DNA from: Lolium rigidum
Taxonomy: Eukaryota > Streptophyta > Magnoliopsida > Poales > Poaceae
Length of the DNA: 64,000 bases
Assembly (NCBI RefSeq): GCF_022539505.1
Contig: NC_061508.1
Location: 96,203,276-96,267,275, forward strand
Direction: 5' to 3'
Below are positions 30,313 to 39,706 of the stretch, in pieces (the stretch's first letter is position 1; every line of letters begins with the position of its first letter). The translations under genes and the position numbers were made by a program. The notes under the pieces were generated by a model that was given only the letters and a program-made list of their open reading frames with translations, was not told the DNA's origin and made no database searches.

Positions 30313-32699
30313 ATGCGAGTGACTGGGATTTGCGAGCAGAATCCAAGGGGAATGGGTACCGCCGGCAATGCGTGCTCAGGGAGTCGTCCAGCAGGTGATG
30401 ATTCGATCATGGGTGAAGCCCTCCTGGACTTGAACCGATCTCCTCCCGTCGACGTGGGCGGAGGCGGCGAGAAGGAGGCCACGATCGTCGCGGGCTCGCC
30501 CGTCGTCGCCGTGGACTGCTTCGATCGATCTCCCTTTGAAGCGGGCGGGAGCAGCCAGAACAAGGCTCTGAACCCGATCGCTGCCGGCAAACGGGCGCCG
30601 CCAGTCGTCGTGGACTTGGATCTATCTCCCCTGGCCGGGGGAGGGGGCAGCCGGAACGTGGCTCCGACTCCGATCGCTGCGGGCACACGAGCCTCGCCAG
30701 TCGTCGTCGACTTGGATGGATCTCCCGTGTCTGGGGGAGGGGGCAGCCAGCACGAGGCTCTGAATCCGATCGCTGCGGGCACACGAGCCTCGCCAGTCGT
30801 CGTCGACTTGGATGGATCTCCCGTGGCTGGGGGTGGGGGCAGCCAGCACGAGGCTCCGATCGCCACCGGCACACAGGACCTGCCAATCGACGTCGAATCT
30901 CTAGTCGACGAGGTCTGTTTGATTTCTGTTCCCTTGAGTCTGTCAATCACATGATTTTACATCGAGATATAATGTTTCCTTTTTTCTAACAGGGGAGGAG
31001 GAACAGGACGGTAACAATGAGGAGGCGTCGTGTGATTGTTTTCGATGTGGAGGCGGGTACCGATCAGCAAGGTGAGTTTATTAGTAATACTGCAAGTGAA
31101 AATCATGGGTCGTTAGTTACTGCATAATATTGAGTATTCCTTCAATTTATACCTTTTATGTTCATATAGTCTAATTGGTGCGTAATTGTTCATTGAGATA
31201 CAATGTGAAAACTGGAACGTCTAAATTTTATTCTACACGCTCTGTTTTTCTCTTCAAAACTACAGGCTACGCAGATCATTGTTACAAGAAACTACAATGT
31301 TTAGTACTAAATAAGATGTCTATGTATCAGAATAAATAGATAAGAAAACGTTTGTTTTGGTGGAATCTGATTCCATGTTTTCCCTGTGATTCAAGGTGGT
31401 GGTGATGCTAGGACATTACATTTACTTCCCGGTGGGAGCAAACGACGGAGGGTTGGACCTGTTATATGCCTATCTCCGGTCAGGCTAGAAAGATCCAGCA
31501 ACCAGGTTTTCATTTTCTTCTTTTGTTGCGAAGCAAAGTTTTTGTGCTTTAGAGATTAATATCTGCAATTAGCTTTTGTGCATTATTTTCTTAAGGGGGC
31601 TGGGATCTAGGTTTATCCGCAAAACTTAAGCAATACTGGTAAACGGGAGCAGCTAGAATTATGCTACATATGTGATGTGTACTTCTCTATCAATTTTCAG
31701 AATATTCAAGTGGGCTCATTTGCTGTAAATTGATTTAATTCTGTAGAGTATTTGTGCAGCAGAAATGGAATCAGTGATGATTTTTTTTTCACTATAACCA
31801 ACACTTTCTGAACACTACAGATTTTAGATAATCTTATATTCACCATATGCTGCTACTGATAACTTGTAATATATTCCCCAAAAGAAGTACTGAAATGCGA
31901 CATACTGATGTGAGTCAGGGTATAAGGATCCAGTAACCTGGTTTTCAGTTTCTTCTTTTGTTGTGAATCAAAGTTTTTGTGGTTTAGAGATAACTGCAGT
32001 TAGCTTTATGCATTTTTTTTTCTTAAGAGAGATTGCAATTTAGATTTATCCACAAAACTTAATCAATAATAGTAAAGGGAACATCCAGAATTATGTTGCA
32101 TCTGTGATATGTTTTTCTCTATCTATTGTCTGAATGTTCAGGTGGGCACATTTGTTATACATTGTTTTGAATGTTGCAGGGTCTGCATATCTTTCCCTGT
32201 ACTGGTGGAACAGAAATGGTATCATTGACATGAAACTTTTATTTCCATAACCAACATGTTCTGAACACTACAAATTTTAGATATTCTTGTATTCGCCATA
32301 TATGCTACTGATAATCTTAAACATGTTCCTTAAAAGAAGTATTGAAATGGGACATCCTGATTTTCGATCGAATTGCGACTTCTTTGTTCTGTACACAGAT
32401 CTCCTTAACTATGTTGTAGGCTCACCCGTTTTCACTTGTCTCCTTGGCAGCAGCGAAGCGCCTTTGTGCCAGTCAGTAGACCAAGAGCAAAAGCTGCTCC
32501 AAAGGAACCGGTCTTCACCTGCCCAGTGTGCCTGAACAAGATAGAGCAGCCGTCCACAACGAGCTGCGGCCATGTCTTCTGCGAGAAGTGTATCCAGGAG
32601 TCCATCAAGGCTCAGAAGAAATGCCCTACCTGTAGGAAGAAGCTGGGTCCTAAGAGCTTCCACCGTGTTTACCTCCCTGCAACTGCTGATCAATGCTGA
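30313..32699 (+). CDS. RNF4/Slx8-like RING E3 ligase with SIM-like repeats (candidate STUbL), 358 residues
   Basis: Proposed exons: 30313-30912, 30993-31071, 31396-31505, 32180-32218 and 32451-32699; all junctions are GT-AG and keep the frame. The C-terminal RING (residues 300-337) has C300, C303, C315, H317, C320, C323, C334 and C337, the C3HC4 spacing of RNF4, then RKKLGPKSFHRVYLP. Exon 1 encodes repeats with VVVDLD at residues 98-103, 130-135 and 162-167; exon 2 gives VIVFDVE (214-220). Hydrophobic-acidic cores like these bind SUMO in SUMO-targeted ubiquitin ligases, so I infer that role; the RING is certain, the SUMO binding is not. Arg-rich stretches at 210-213 and 243-245 suit nuclear import. 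The exon 1 donor (GAG/GTCTGT) is weak. The exon 5 acceptor is CAGCAG, which allows loss of one Gln. An ATG at 30352 is an alternative start. Confidence 0.82.
30484..30864 (+). repeat. Tandem 96-bp units in exon 1 of the RING gene
   Basis: Units begin with ATCGCTGC-type words at 30577, 30673 and 30769; the first two are 96 bp and the third 90 bp. An older, diverged unit starts at 30484 and a partial one at 30859. The units at 30673 and 30769 are nearly identical. Each unit encodes PIAAGTRASPVVVDLDGSPV-like peptide plus a Gly-rich spacer. All length differences are multiples of three. Confidence 0.92.
31488..32365 (+). repeat. Tandem duplication in the RING gene spanning exon 3 end, intron and exon 4
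   Basis: About 31488-31914 is repeated, diverged, at about 31923-32365: GATCCAG-AACC-GGTTTTCA, TTCTTCTTTTGTTG, CAAAGTTTTTGTG, ACTTAA-CAATA-T--TAAA, CCAACA--TTCTGAACACTACA and more. The functional exon 4 (32180-32218) lies in the second copy. Its counterpart in the first copy (31741-31770) has lost about 20 bases and its GT donor (now GA). Confidence 0.85.
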
Positions 32700-33270
32700 G
32701 CTTAAGGTCCTCCGTTTCTTCAGCTTCAGTATTGGCATCAGAAGAAACTTCGACGGTGTGCGATCAAACAAATAGAGTTGCTGTCTGTTGCAAGTCTTTT
32801 GCAACAAGTTTACAGCATGTAACTTGTGTTCTTGAACAGATCAGTGACTGTAGAGTGATGCTCTTGTTGGTTCTGTGCATCGATCGATGCATAGACCGGG
32901 GGGCACCTCCTCTCTTTTTTCCCTAAAAAATCAGAGTGATGATCGGACTTAGATCATGGTTCACAGCTCACATATATGCTCCTCAAGTGAAGTGTGGTGC
33001 AACTTTGCAACAGTAGTGCCTTTGCAATTGGTATGTCTGGCGCTTGTTCAGTTATGTATATGATCCACTGCGCTCTTCTATGTTGATGTTCCAACAACCG
33101 GCCCTCTCAGGCTCAGCGCTTTGCTAGCCCTGTTATCTGAAGTGATCGGGGCTGTACTAGGTACCCTTCTGTAGCGCTAAGAAAATGACATGCCCTGACG
33201 ACTATACATTAGCCGATCTGATTCTCCCAAACGGATGATGTGATCTGATCGACTCCATTCCTGTCCAAGC
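32700..33270. other. RING gene 3' UTR and flank
   Basis: The 3' UTR probably ends before 33000. No further gene is visible up to 33270. Confidence 0.4.
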
Positions 33271-33453
33271 TCACGCTGCAGTGCCCAACTTCACGAGCAT
33301 CTCGCTCTCGCGCCAGTTAGGATTCGGTGTTTCCTTTGACGAAACATCTTTCAGAGAAGCTCCACTAGCGTGTGTTTCTTTTACTTTATTCTTCCTCCGG
33401 CCTCCTTGATCTTCTTTTCCTTTCAGCACCATCATCCGGGCAGAGAATAGCAC
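33271..33453 (-). pseudogene. Possible orphan terminal exon, minus strand
   Basis: On the minus strand TTGTCATGTGCAG, a good splice acceptor, is followed by a 60-codon frame (VLFSARMMVLKGKEDQGGRR to MLVKLGTAA) and TGA at 33273-33271. It is Lys/Arg-rich and reads like a real C-terminus, but I do not recognise the family and see no upstream exon. It may be the last exon of a gene whose rest was replaced by repeats, or chance. Confidence 0.3.
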
Positions 33454-33859
33454 CTGCACATGACAATATACCTCTTTTTACCCAAAAAAAAAAAAGGATC
33501 ATCGAGTCCCTTTGAAAAAAAAAGGATCATCAAGTCCACTTCAATCAGGAAAGCTGAAACGACAGCGTCCCTTGTCCGGACCAGATGCCGAGTCGGGTCT
33601 CGATTGGACCTGTCTGGATTTGGACACCCATGTGTAGAACGATACTAGAGAATCAAGAGCCAGGAAATCGTGACCGATCATCACTCATGATGAGCGCATG
33701 AGCCTGAACCCTGAAGGTTCCACGAGGCGCCATGAGAATCATGGCGCGTCAAGAACCTTCCATGGCTCCACTCCATGTATACAAGTCATCAGGCTCCTGG
33801 CTGAGTCATGTGAGCCACTCCATTCATCCCGGCTGACGAACTGCTCTTCTCATCAGTCG
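33454..33859. other. Intergenic, low-complexity A runs
   Basis: Two A-rich runs (33484-33495, 33514-33523), each followed by GGATCATC, form a short direct repeat. No gene seen. Confidence 0.4.
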
Positions 33860-34830
33860 TCACCGAGATGTTTCAGATCTGTGCGTGTCATTTGTCCCAT
33901 CGTCTAACAGTGTCGTTTCATTCGATGTTGGTGCTGTCAATAATGATAGGTCTCTTGTGTCTGATGGGATAGTGTGGAAGCTCAATACAAGTGGGCGTTT
34001 TACTACCAAATTCCTCTATCTTTTGTTGGAAAATGATGTTTCTGGTTCTAATAATAAATGGATTTGGGATGCAAAGTTGCCTCTTAAGATTTTTTTTTTC
34101 TTTGGCAGCTCTTTCAGAATACTGTTCTCACTAGAGATGATCTCAAGAAAAGGAATTGACCTGGTTCACCTATTTGTTCTTTTTGCAATGAACACGAATC
34201 CTTGAAGCACTTATTTTTTTAACTGCTCGCATGCTAATGTGATCAGGGGGGTTTTGGGGTGTGTTTTGAATGCTTGTGGCTGCCCCAAATCTCTTTGGCA
34301 AAGTATTACCTGGTTGCATGTTTTCTTCCCTCATGGAGAAAAGTATCATATGCTTGTGTTGGCTGCTCTTTTCTGGGCAGTGTGGAATACAAGGAACCAG
34401 ATCATCTTCGAGAAAAAAACTGTGAGATCCCTTGTTGTGACTATCTTTTGCATGTGTTCATTTCTCCGTTTTTGGGCAGGTCTGTACATTGTAGATTGTA
34501 CGGAGGCAGAGGAGATCAGGGAGGGATGCAGATCAGCTGATGCCTGATGGGAAGGGCGTCGGACCTAGCGTGTTTCATGGCAAACGCTGCCTCAAATGCG
34601 TCGACTGCGTCAGCATCTAATAGGCTGATGATCACGGAGGGCTGACTCGTCGGTTGCAAAAAGCTTATAGGATTGGTCTCCTTTTGGCTGTGTGAGAAGT
34701 GTCTCTTGGTTGTTTTGGTGTATGAATTTCCTTTTGCGTGTTGTGCGTCTATCTTTAGCTAGGGGTAGGATTTTTGCCCCGTAGTGTGGTCTTCGATGCC
34801 GAGGCCATACAACGGGTTTTCCTACCAAAA
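33860..34830 (+). mobile_element. LINE fragment, zf-RVT end of ORF2
   Basis: Plus-strand frames give SDGIVWKLNTSGRFTTKFLY and KWIWDAKLPLKI. A frame change at a T9 run (about 34090) leads to the zinc-binding part, then SLWQSITWLHVFFPHGEKY and LAALFWAVWNTRNQIIFEKK. This is the zf-RVT region of plant LINE ORF2. There is no RNase H after it, as in the LINE subgroup that lacks it. Both ends are ragged and I could not find target duplications. Confidence 0.8.
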
Positions 34831-35934
34831 AACTTCCTGTTCATTCCCCGTTTCCTTTTTTCCTTTTTTTTAGTTGTTGTCGCATCAAAAAGACACATAA
34901 CCTTGTATTTCCATTGAGAAATTAATGGAAAGGGGAGTGATCCCAGGTTGAAAAAAACAACGCAGGAATTGGAGGATTTCATCAGGTGCTGAGTTGGACC
35001 AAGTGTCACTAGACAAGTTGTCAAATGCAATCAGCGACATAGCGCAGTTTAGGACCTAAGCCACTAAAAAATCCATTGTGACATGTACTTCTACAGAGGA
35101 GATTTGAATCATCCACTGGATTCAACACTGAAAAGATAAGCAGAAACAAATTAATAGTACGGAGTGAGCCACATATAATCATTTTGGACTAAACAGATAA
35201 CCCTAAACCCCAAACTAGAGAAGATTTCCAGCCAAACTAATGAACACTGTCATGCAATCAACACAAACATGTCTTGCTAGTGCACATAATCCACACTAGA
35301 ATTGCAAGAATTGTAACACAAATAAACTAGTAGACAACACTAGTGCAAAAATTTAGAAGATTCGGACTTAATCGTTCTTTAATAATGCATATTTTTAAAG
35401 CTTCAACGATGCCGTGCTACACAAATGAGTGTAACTAATCAATCAATCACATAATATTCACACAAAAAAACTTGTTCTTGTCAGACTGAACACAAACATT
35501 GCATCACTTCTTTGCAAAACTGGGCAACTTCAAACCTAAAACCTCACCAATTCTTCTGATCAAAAACTACCCAGGAACCCTTCCTAAACCTAAAGATTTG
35601 CAAGATGTAGGACTAAATCTTCACATCATTGACTTGTTGGATCAATAGTGCAATTAGTGGCTCATTGTTTTGCTCACTTGATTGAGTTGTAGGGTTTAGG
35701 ATTTAGGTACCAAATGATTTGAAGCGATTTTGTGGGCTCTAAATAGGAGTTGTAGCGATTTTGTGGGCTCTAAACAGTAGTAATAACTGCTGAATGTTGA
35801 CTGTTGGCAGTTCAGGACACCCATTTTTAATAACCTATGTTCAGAGAAAGAAAAATAACTTACCCGCAGGCAAATTAAAGTTGAGAAAACGACGAATCCA
35901 ACGACCCACTATCATGGTACGGAACTGAAACTAC
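34831..35934. other. AT-rich intergenic DNA
   Basis: No gene. A 24-base direct repeat (GCGATTTTGTGGGCTCTAAA core) occurs at about 35724 and 35756. Confidence 0.5.
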
Positions 35935-36100
35935 TACTCCCTCTGTCTTATGAAAGTTGTGGTAAATTTGTTGGAATTTAGGTGTACATACTACATGGTA
36001 TCTAGATGCATCTAAATTTAGACAAATCTAAAACAATTTTAATGTGCACATACATCTAAATTTAAACAAATCTACAATAATTTCCGTAGAATGGAGAGTA
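35935..36100. mobile_element. Stowaway-type MITE with TA target duplication
   Basis: CTCCCTCTGTCTTATG at 35937 and its imperfect inverse ending GAATGGAGAG at 36098 form the termini of a 162-bp element flanked by TA on both sides (35935-35936, 36099-36100). The interior holds ATCTAAATTTAGACAAATCT and a similar copy 60 bases on, typical of Tc1/Mariner-derived MITEs in grasses. Confidence 0.75.
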
Positions 36101-36348
36101 GTGAACATGGGTGATCGGGCAGGAGTAACTCATAGTGGGAGTAACTAAGGTAGTAATATAGAGCTACATGCATTGCCAACTATGCAAATTGATGATATGG
36201 CATGATATTAAATGAAGAAAGAGATGGTTGTGGTAACTACTAGCTATGTTACCATAACATCACACTTTTAAAAATAGAACGAGTTTACAAGCTAATTAAT
36301 ACACTCATGCATGATACTACATCTGAGTTACCATTATGAAGGTAGTAA

Positions 36349-36815
36349 GAGCAATTCCAATAGTGTAGCTAGCTGCTGGCTATAAGCAAAGTGTCATATC
36401 ATCTATAGCCAACTTAGAGCCAACATATAAAATAGTGAGCTATAAAAATGTAGTACTTTATCAATGTATGACCCATCTTTCACTCTCACAAAGTGCCTAT
36501 GAGCACCTGCTAGAGCTGGCTCTTGCATAAGAGCAAATACAATAAGTCCTAGTCAGCTGGCTATAAGAACTAAAATAATATATTTGTGTCTAGTTGGAGG
36601 AGAGAGAAGTGGAGAGAGAATGTAAGTTGGCTCTTATGCAAGAGCTAGCTCTAGCACGTGCTCTTAGGCAAGTTGTCTCAATGAAAGGTGGACCATCTAT
36701 TGAGAAAGTAGTACATTCTTATCGCCAACTATTGTACTTATTGGCTACAAGTTAGCTATAAGTGACATGATATCTTCCTTATAGCCAACAATCAGCTATA
36801 CTATTGGAGTTGCTC
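36349..36815. mobile_element. Tourist-type MITE, chain member 1, with internal long inverted repeat
   Basis: Terminal GAGCAATTCCAATAGTGTAGCT at 36349 matches the inverse of AGCTATACTATTGGAGTTGCTC ending 36815, 20 of 22 bases. TAA flanks both ends (36346, 36816). Inside, CTAGAGCTGGCTCTTGCATAAGAGC (near 36511) faces GCTCTTATGCAAGAGCTAGCTCTAG (near 36630), a second, nested palindromic unit. Confidence 0.82.
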
Positions 36816-36818
36816 TAA

Positions 36819-37101
36819 GAATAGCCCCAATGGGAGTATCATAGGTAGTATCATGCATGTCATGTTGACAAAAATCTGATGTGAGGTGAGAGATGAGAGT
36901 AGTATCATAATATGATATCGTATCATGACACATAAACCTAGAAAACTTCATGACAAATACATCATGTACACACATTTCCATTGAGATTCTACAAAATATT
37001 AAATATGACATAAGTATGATACTATGCATTGTGGAGGTGGTATCACAAACTAGTATCATGTACATGATACTAGTGTATGATACTTCTCATTGTGATTAGT
37101 C
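36819..37101. mobile_element. Tourist-type MITE, chain member 2
   Basis: GAATAGCCCCAATGGGAGTATCAT at 36819 is an imperfect inverse of ATGATACTTCTCATTGTGATTAGTC ending 37101. TAA precedes (36816-36818, shared with member 1) and follows (37102-37104). Confidence 0.8.
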
Positions 37102-37104
37102 TAA

Positions 37105-37203
37105 GAGCCCACTCCCTTCTCTTTCCTCTCTCTCCTCCAACTAAGCAACAATATACTATTTTAATTCTTATAGCCAGCTGAGTAGAATTTGTTGTACTTG
37201 CTC
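37105..37203. mobile_element. Short MITE remnant, chain member 3
   Basis: GAGCCCACTCCC to TACTTGCTC between TAA triplets at 37102 and 37204. The segment ATTCTTATAGCCAGCTGAG is the inverse of CAGCTGGCTATAAGAAC inside member 1 (near 36556), so it belongs to the same family as the unit nested there. Confidence 0.65.
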
Positions 37204-37256
37204 TAACATAGAGTAACATGACACTAGTATATGTTACTACTCACTACTATGACTAA

Positions 37257-38063
37257 TCATGGGTGATCGGACAGAAGTGTACTAATCTAGGCAGTATGCT
37301 TTAGTTTAAACTGGATCTAATGTACGAACGGCGATTAACCCGAGAGGGCAGGCGGCGACAAACATCCCGTGTGGTTTTACTTTGTGCCTGGAACAAAGCG
37401 CGTCATCTCGGGATCTTTTCTGGCCCGCTGTCTGTAGGCCATGCCTAATAAATCAAAACGCGTAATCTTCACTGCTAGCACCATTTTCTTTACTCGATCG
37501 TTCTGATGAACATGAGCATCCAGCAGGGTATCCAAGACTGTACGTGACACAGTACTCGCTCGCCCCGATCCAGACTCCAGCCTCCAGAGCCGACGATCCC
37601 GTGCGTTGGTGCATGGACCGGCACCGGCCTCCCCAAGAATGGTGATCTCCGCGTGATCGCCCATGCCGCCGCGCGTGCACGTGAGGACTCTTTGAACGAA
37701 CCTACGCCAACGGCGCGCACGGGTTGGATTGATGGCTCCTTTGTAGACTGAGCCGATTTTCTGCATAAGTGCATTAGGGAGAAAATATTTCTTCGCGTTT
37801 CAGACCAGAAACGATCCATTGTTTGGTGGTCTGAGTTGTATCAGTGTATCAGCTTGTTTGAATGTCTGGAAAAAAGTGTGTCATCTCTGATCAGCCACAA
37901 CACATGCGGTTGGTCGCTATTTTACACACGTAGCTTCTGATTCTCCTCACCACATTCAAATATGGTAGCATTACCATCACATAATGGGACACACCAGCAA
38001 AAAGATGATCATAAGCACACGATACAGATATATACACATGAAACATAGTACTTAGTACCTAAT
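37257..38063. other. Intergenic, no gene recognised
   Basis: A minus-strand frame of 129 codons (37377-37766) has no recognisable domain or neighbours and lies in GC-richer DNA. I do not call it a gene. Confidence 0.4.
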
Positions 38064-38131
38064 ACTATATTAATATTTTTCTTTTAACTATTTTTTTACT
38101 ATATTAATATTTTTCTTTTAACTATTTTTTT
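38064..38131. repeat. 34-bp perfect tandem duplication
   Basis: ACTATATTAATATTTTTCTT plus the next 14 bases are repeated exactly at 38064-38097 and 38098-38131, ending in T7 at the poly-A side of the minus-strand LINE. It may derive from the insertion process. Confidence 0.9.
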
Positions 38132-39706
38132 AGAAAAGGGGAACCCCCGATTTCCATTAATAGAAATCAGATTACAATATTTTTCCACCACAACACCACA
38201 AACCAACCATCAGCAGACATACTTTTTGATGCTAGAATATAAATCCTAGCAAAACGAGTGCACAACTAGCAAGTAGAAAGGACAGATAAGGGAACAACCT
38301 GAGGAAACAGAAGCACTACACTACCTATTCCAACAGAATCCGAGCTATGTTCCTCTCAAACCACCATTTTTGCGCAGAGCCATTCCAACTTCATCTACTG
38401 GAATCTGCGAATGTCCAGTACTACAAGAAACATGCAGTAAATTTTACAAACACCTTCTCATCTCAGCCGTGTGCCAACTTTGGAACCCATGATGCCCACC
38501 TTCTTCTCGCTGCGAAGACTTCAACAGCGACTTGCTCCAACAGTTTTGCGACCTGTTGTAACTCCGCCTTTCCGTCCTCCTTCCCCTGCAAATTACTCTA
38601 GTGATCAGTCCAGAAGCAAGCTTGCTTGAGCATGGCAAGAGGATCTGCCGGCCAAACTTTTTGAAAGCAAGCCAAGTTTCTCGCCTTCCAAATACTCCAC
38701 ATAATACTAGCAATCCCCACTGCAAGTAATTTCCTCTTCTTACCATTAAAACCATCAAGTCAGCATACCAAACAGACATCAACTGATTCGAATTGGCAAC
38801 ATTCACCAATCGCACGGCTGACAACATTCCACATGTATCTAGCTAATGGACATTGGAAGAGAAGGTGATTAATTGTTTCCTTTTTCCCACAGAAGTGATA
38901 TCCCGGATCACAATCGCCACCTCTTTGCAGCAAAACATCCTTAGTCAGTATGCTTTTTTTAGAACTAACCAAATGAATGTTTTAACGCGGAGTGGGATTT
39001 TGACTTTCCACAAGAACTTATAAGGAACCGTACCAAAATGTTGGAGAGCAGAGTAAAAGAATTTAGTATAATATTCTCCTGATTTAGAAAGAAGCCAGAC
39101 AAGTCTATCTTCTTCGTTATTCGGAGTAATATCCTCACATTTCCTTTTCAACTCAACCCACATATTACCTCTCTCACCAACCATAGCCCTTCTAAATGTA
39201 AGGTTTCTAATCCCTCTCTCAAACGCTGCCTGGACTGTTATATGTTTTTCCTGGGAGGTATGAAAAAGCCTTGGGAAACTATCTGCAAGAGAATATTCTC
39301 CGAGCCAGCAGTCTTCCCAAAAACTTGTTTTCCTACCATTCCCAATCTTTATTTTACAGCAGCTAAGGAAGAGCTTTTTAATTTCCATCAGCCCTTGCCA
39401 AAAATGAGAATCACCATTTTTGAATGTCACTTATCTTAATGTGAGCAAGTGTAAATATTTATTTCTAAGCAAGGTTTGCCAAACCCCTTCGGTTTTAAAG
39501 ATTTTCCATAACCATTTTGCTAAGAGAGCAATATTCATAATGTCAAGATTTAGAATTCCTAGTCCACCTTGATCTTTTGGAAGACAAACCTGACTCCACC
39601 CAACCATATGATACTTTTTTTTATCAGGATCACTACTCCATAAAAATCTGAATCTAAACAAATATTTCCTTTTTCTAACTCCAACAGGGATCCTGTAGAA
39701 GGATAA
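38132..39706 (-). mobile_element. LINE fragment, C-terminal part of ORF2
   Basis: Minus-strand frames read from the right: RKRKYLFRFRFLWSSDPDKK and SQVCLPKDQGGLGILNLDIM, then FWQGLMEIKKLFLSCCKIKI. KIPLRVKTFIWLVLKKAY and CDPGYHFCGKKETINHLLFQC, the zf-RVT zinc site, follow. Frames change several times. The upstream part of the same ORF appears beyond the gypsy element at 45434-45905, with the reverse transcriptase core missing between them. Confidence 0.82.

Larger units (their letters stand above)
36126..37256. mobile_element. Tourist-type MITE (outer), TAA target duplication
   Basis: CTCATAGTGGGAGTAAC at 36129 faces GTTACTACTCACTACTATGAC ending 37253; TAA flanks both (36126-36128, 37254-37256). 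It is split at an internal TAA by the chain of MITEs at 36349-37203; removing them rejoins GGTAGTAACATAGAG. Confidence 0.65.

Noticed and set aside
30285..30950. Minus-strand frames of 221 and 179 codons over exon 1 of the RING gene
   Set aside because: Reverse complement of the 96-bp repeats; repetition keeps the frame open. The sense strand joins to the RING exons.
37377..37766. 129-codon minus-strand frame
   Set aside because: No domain, two other frames open over the same span.
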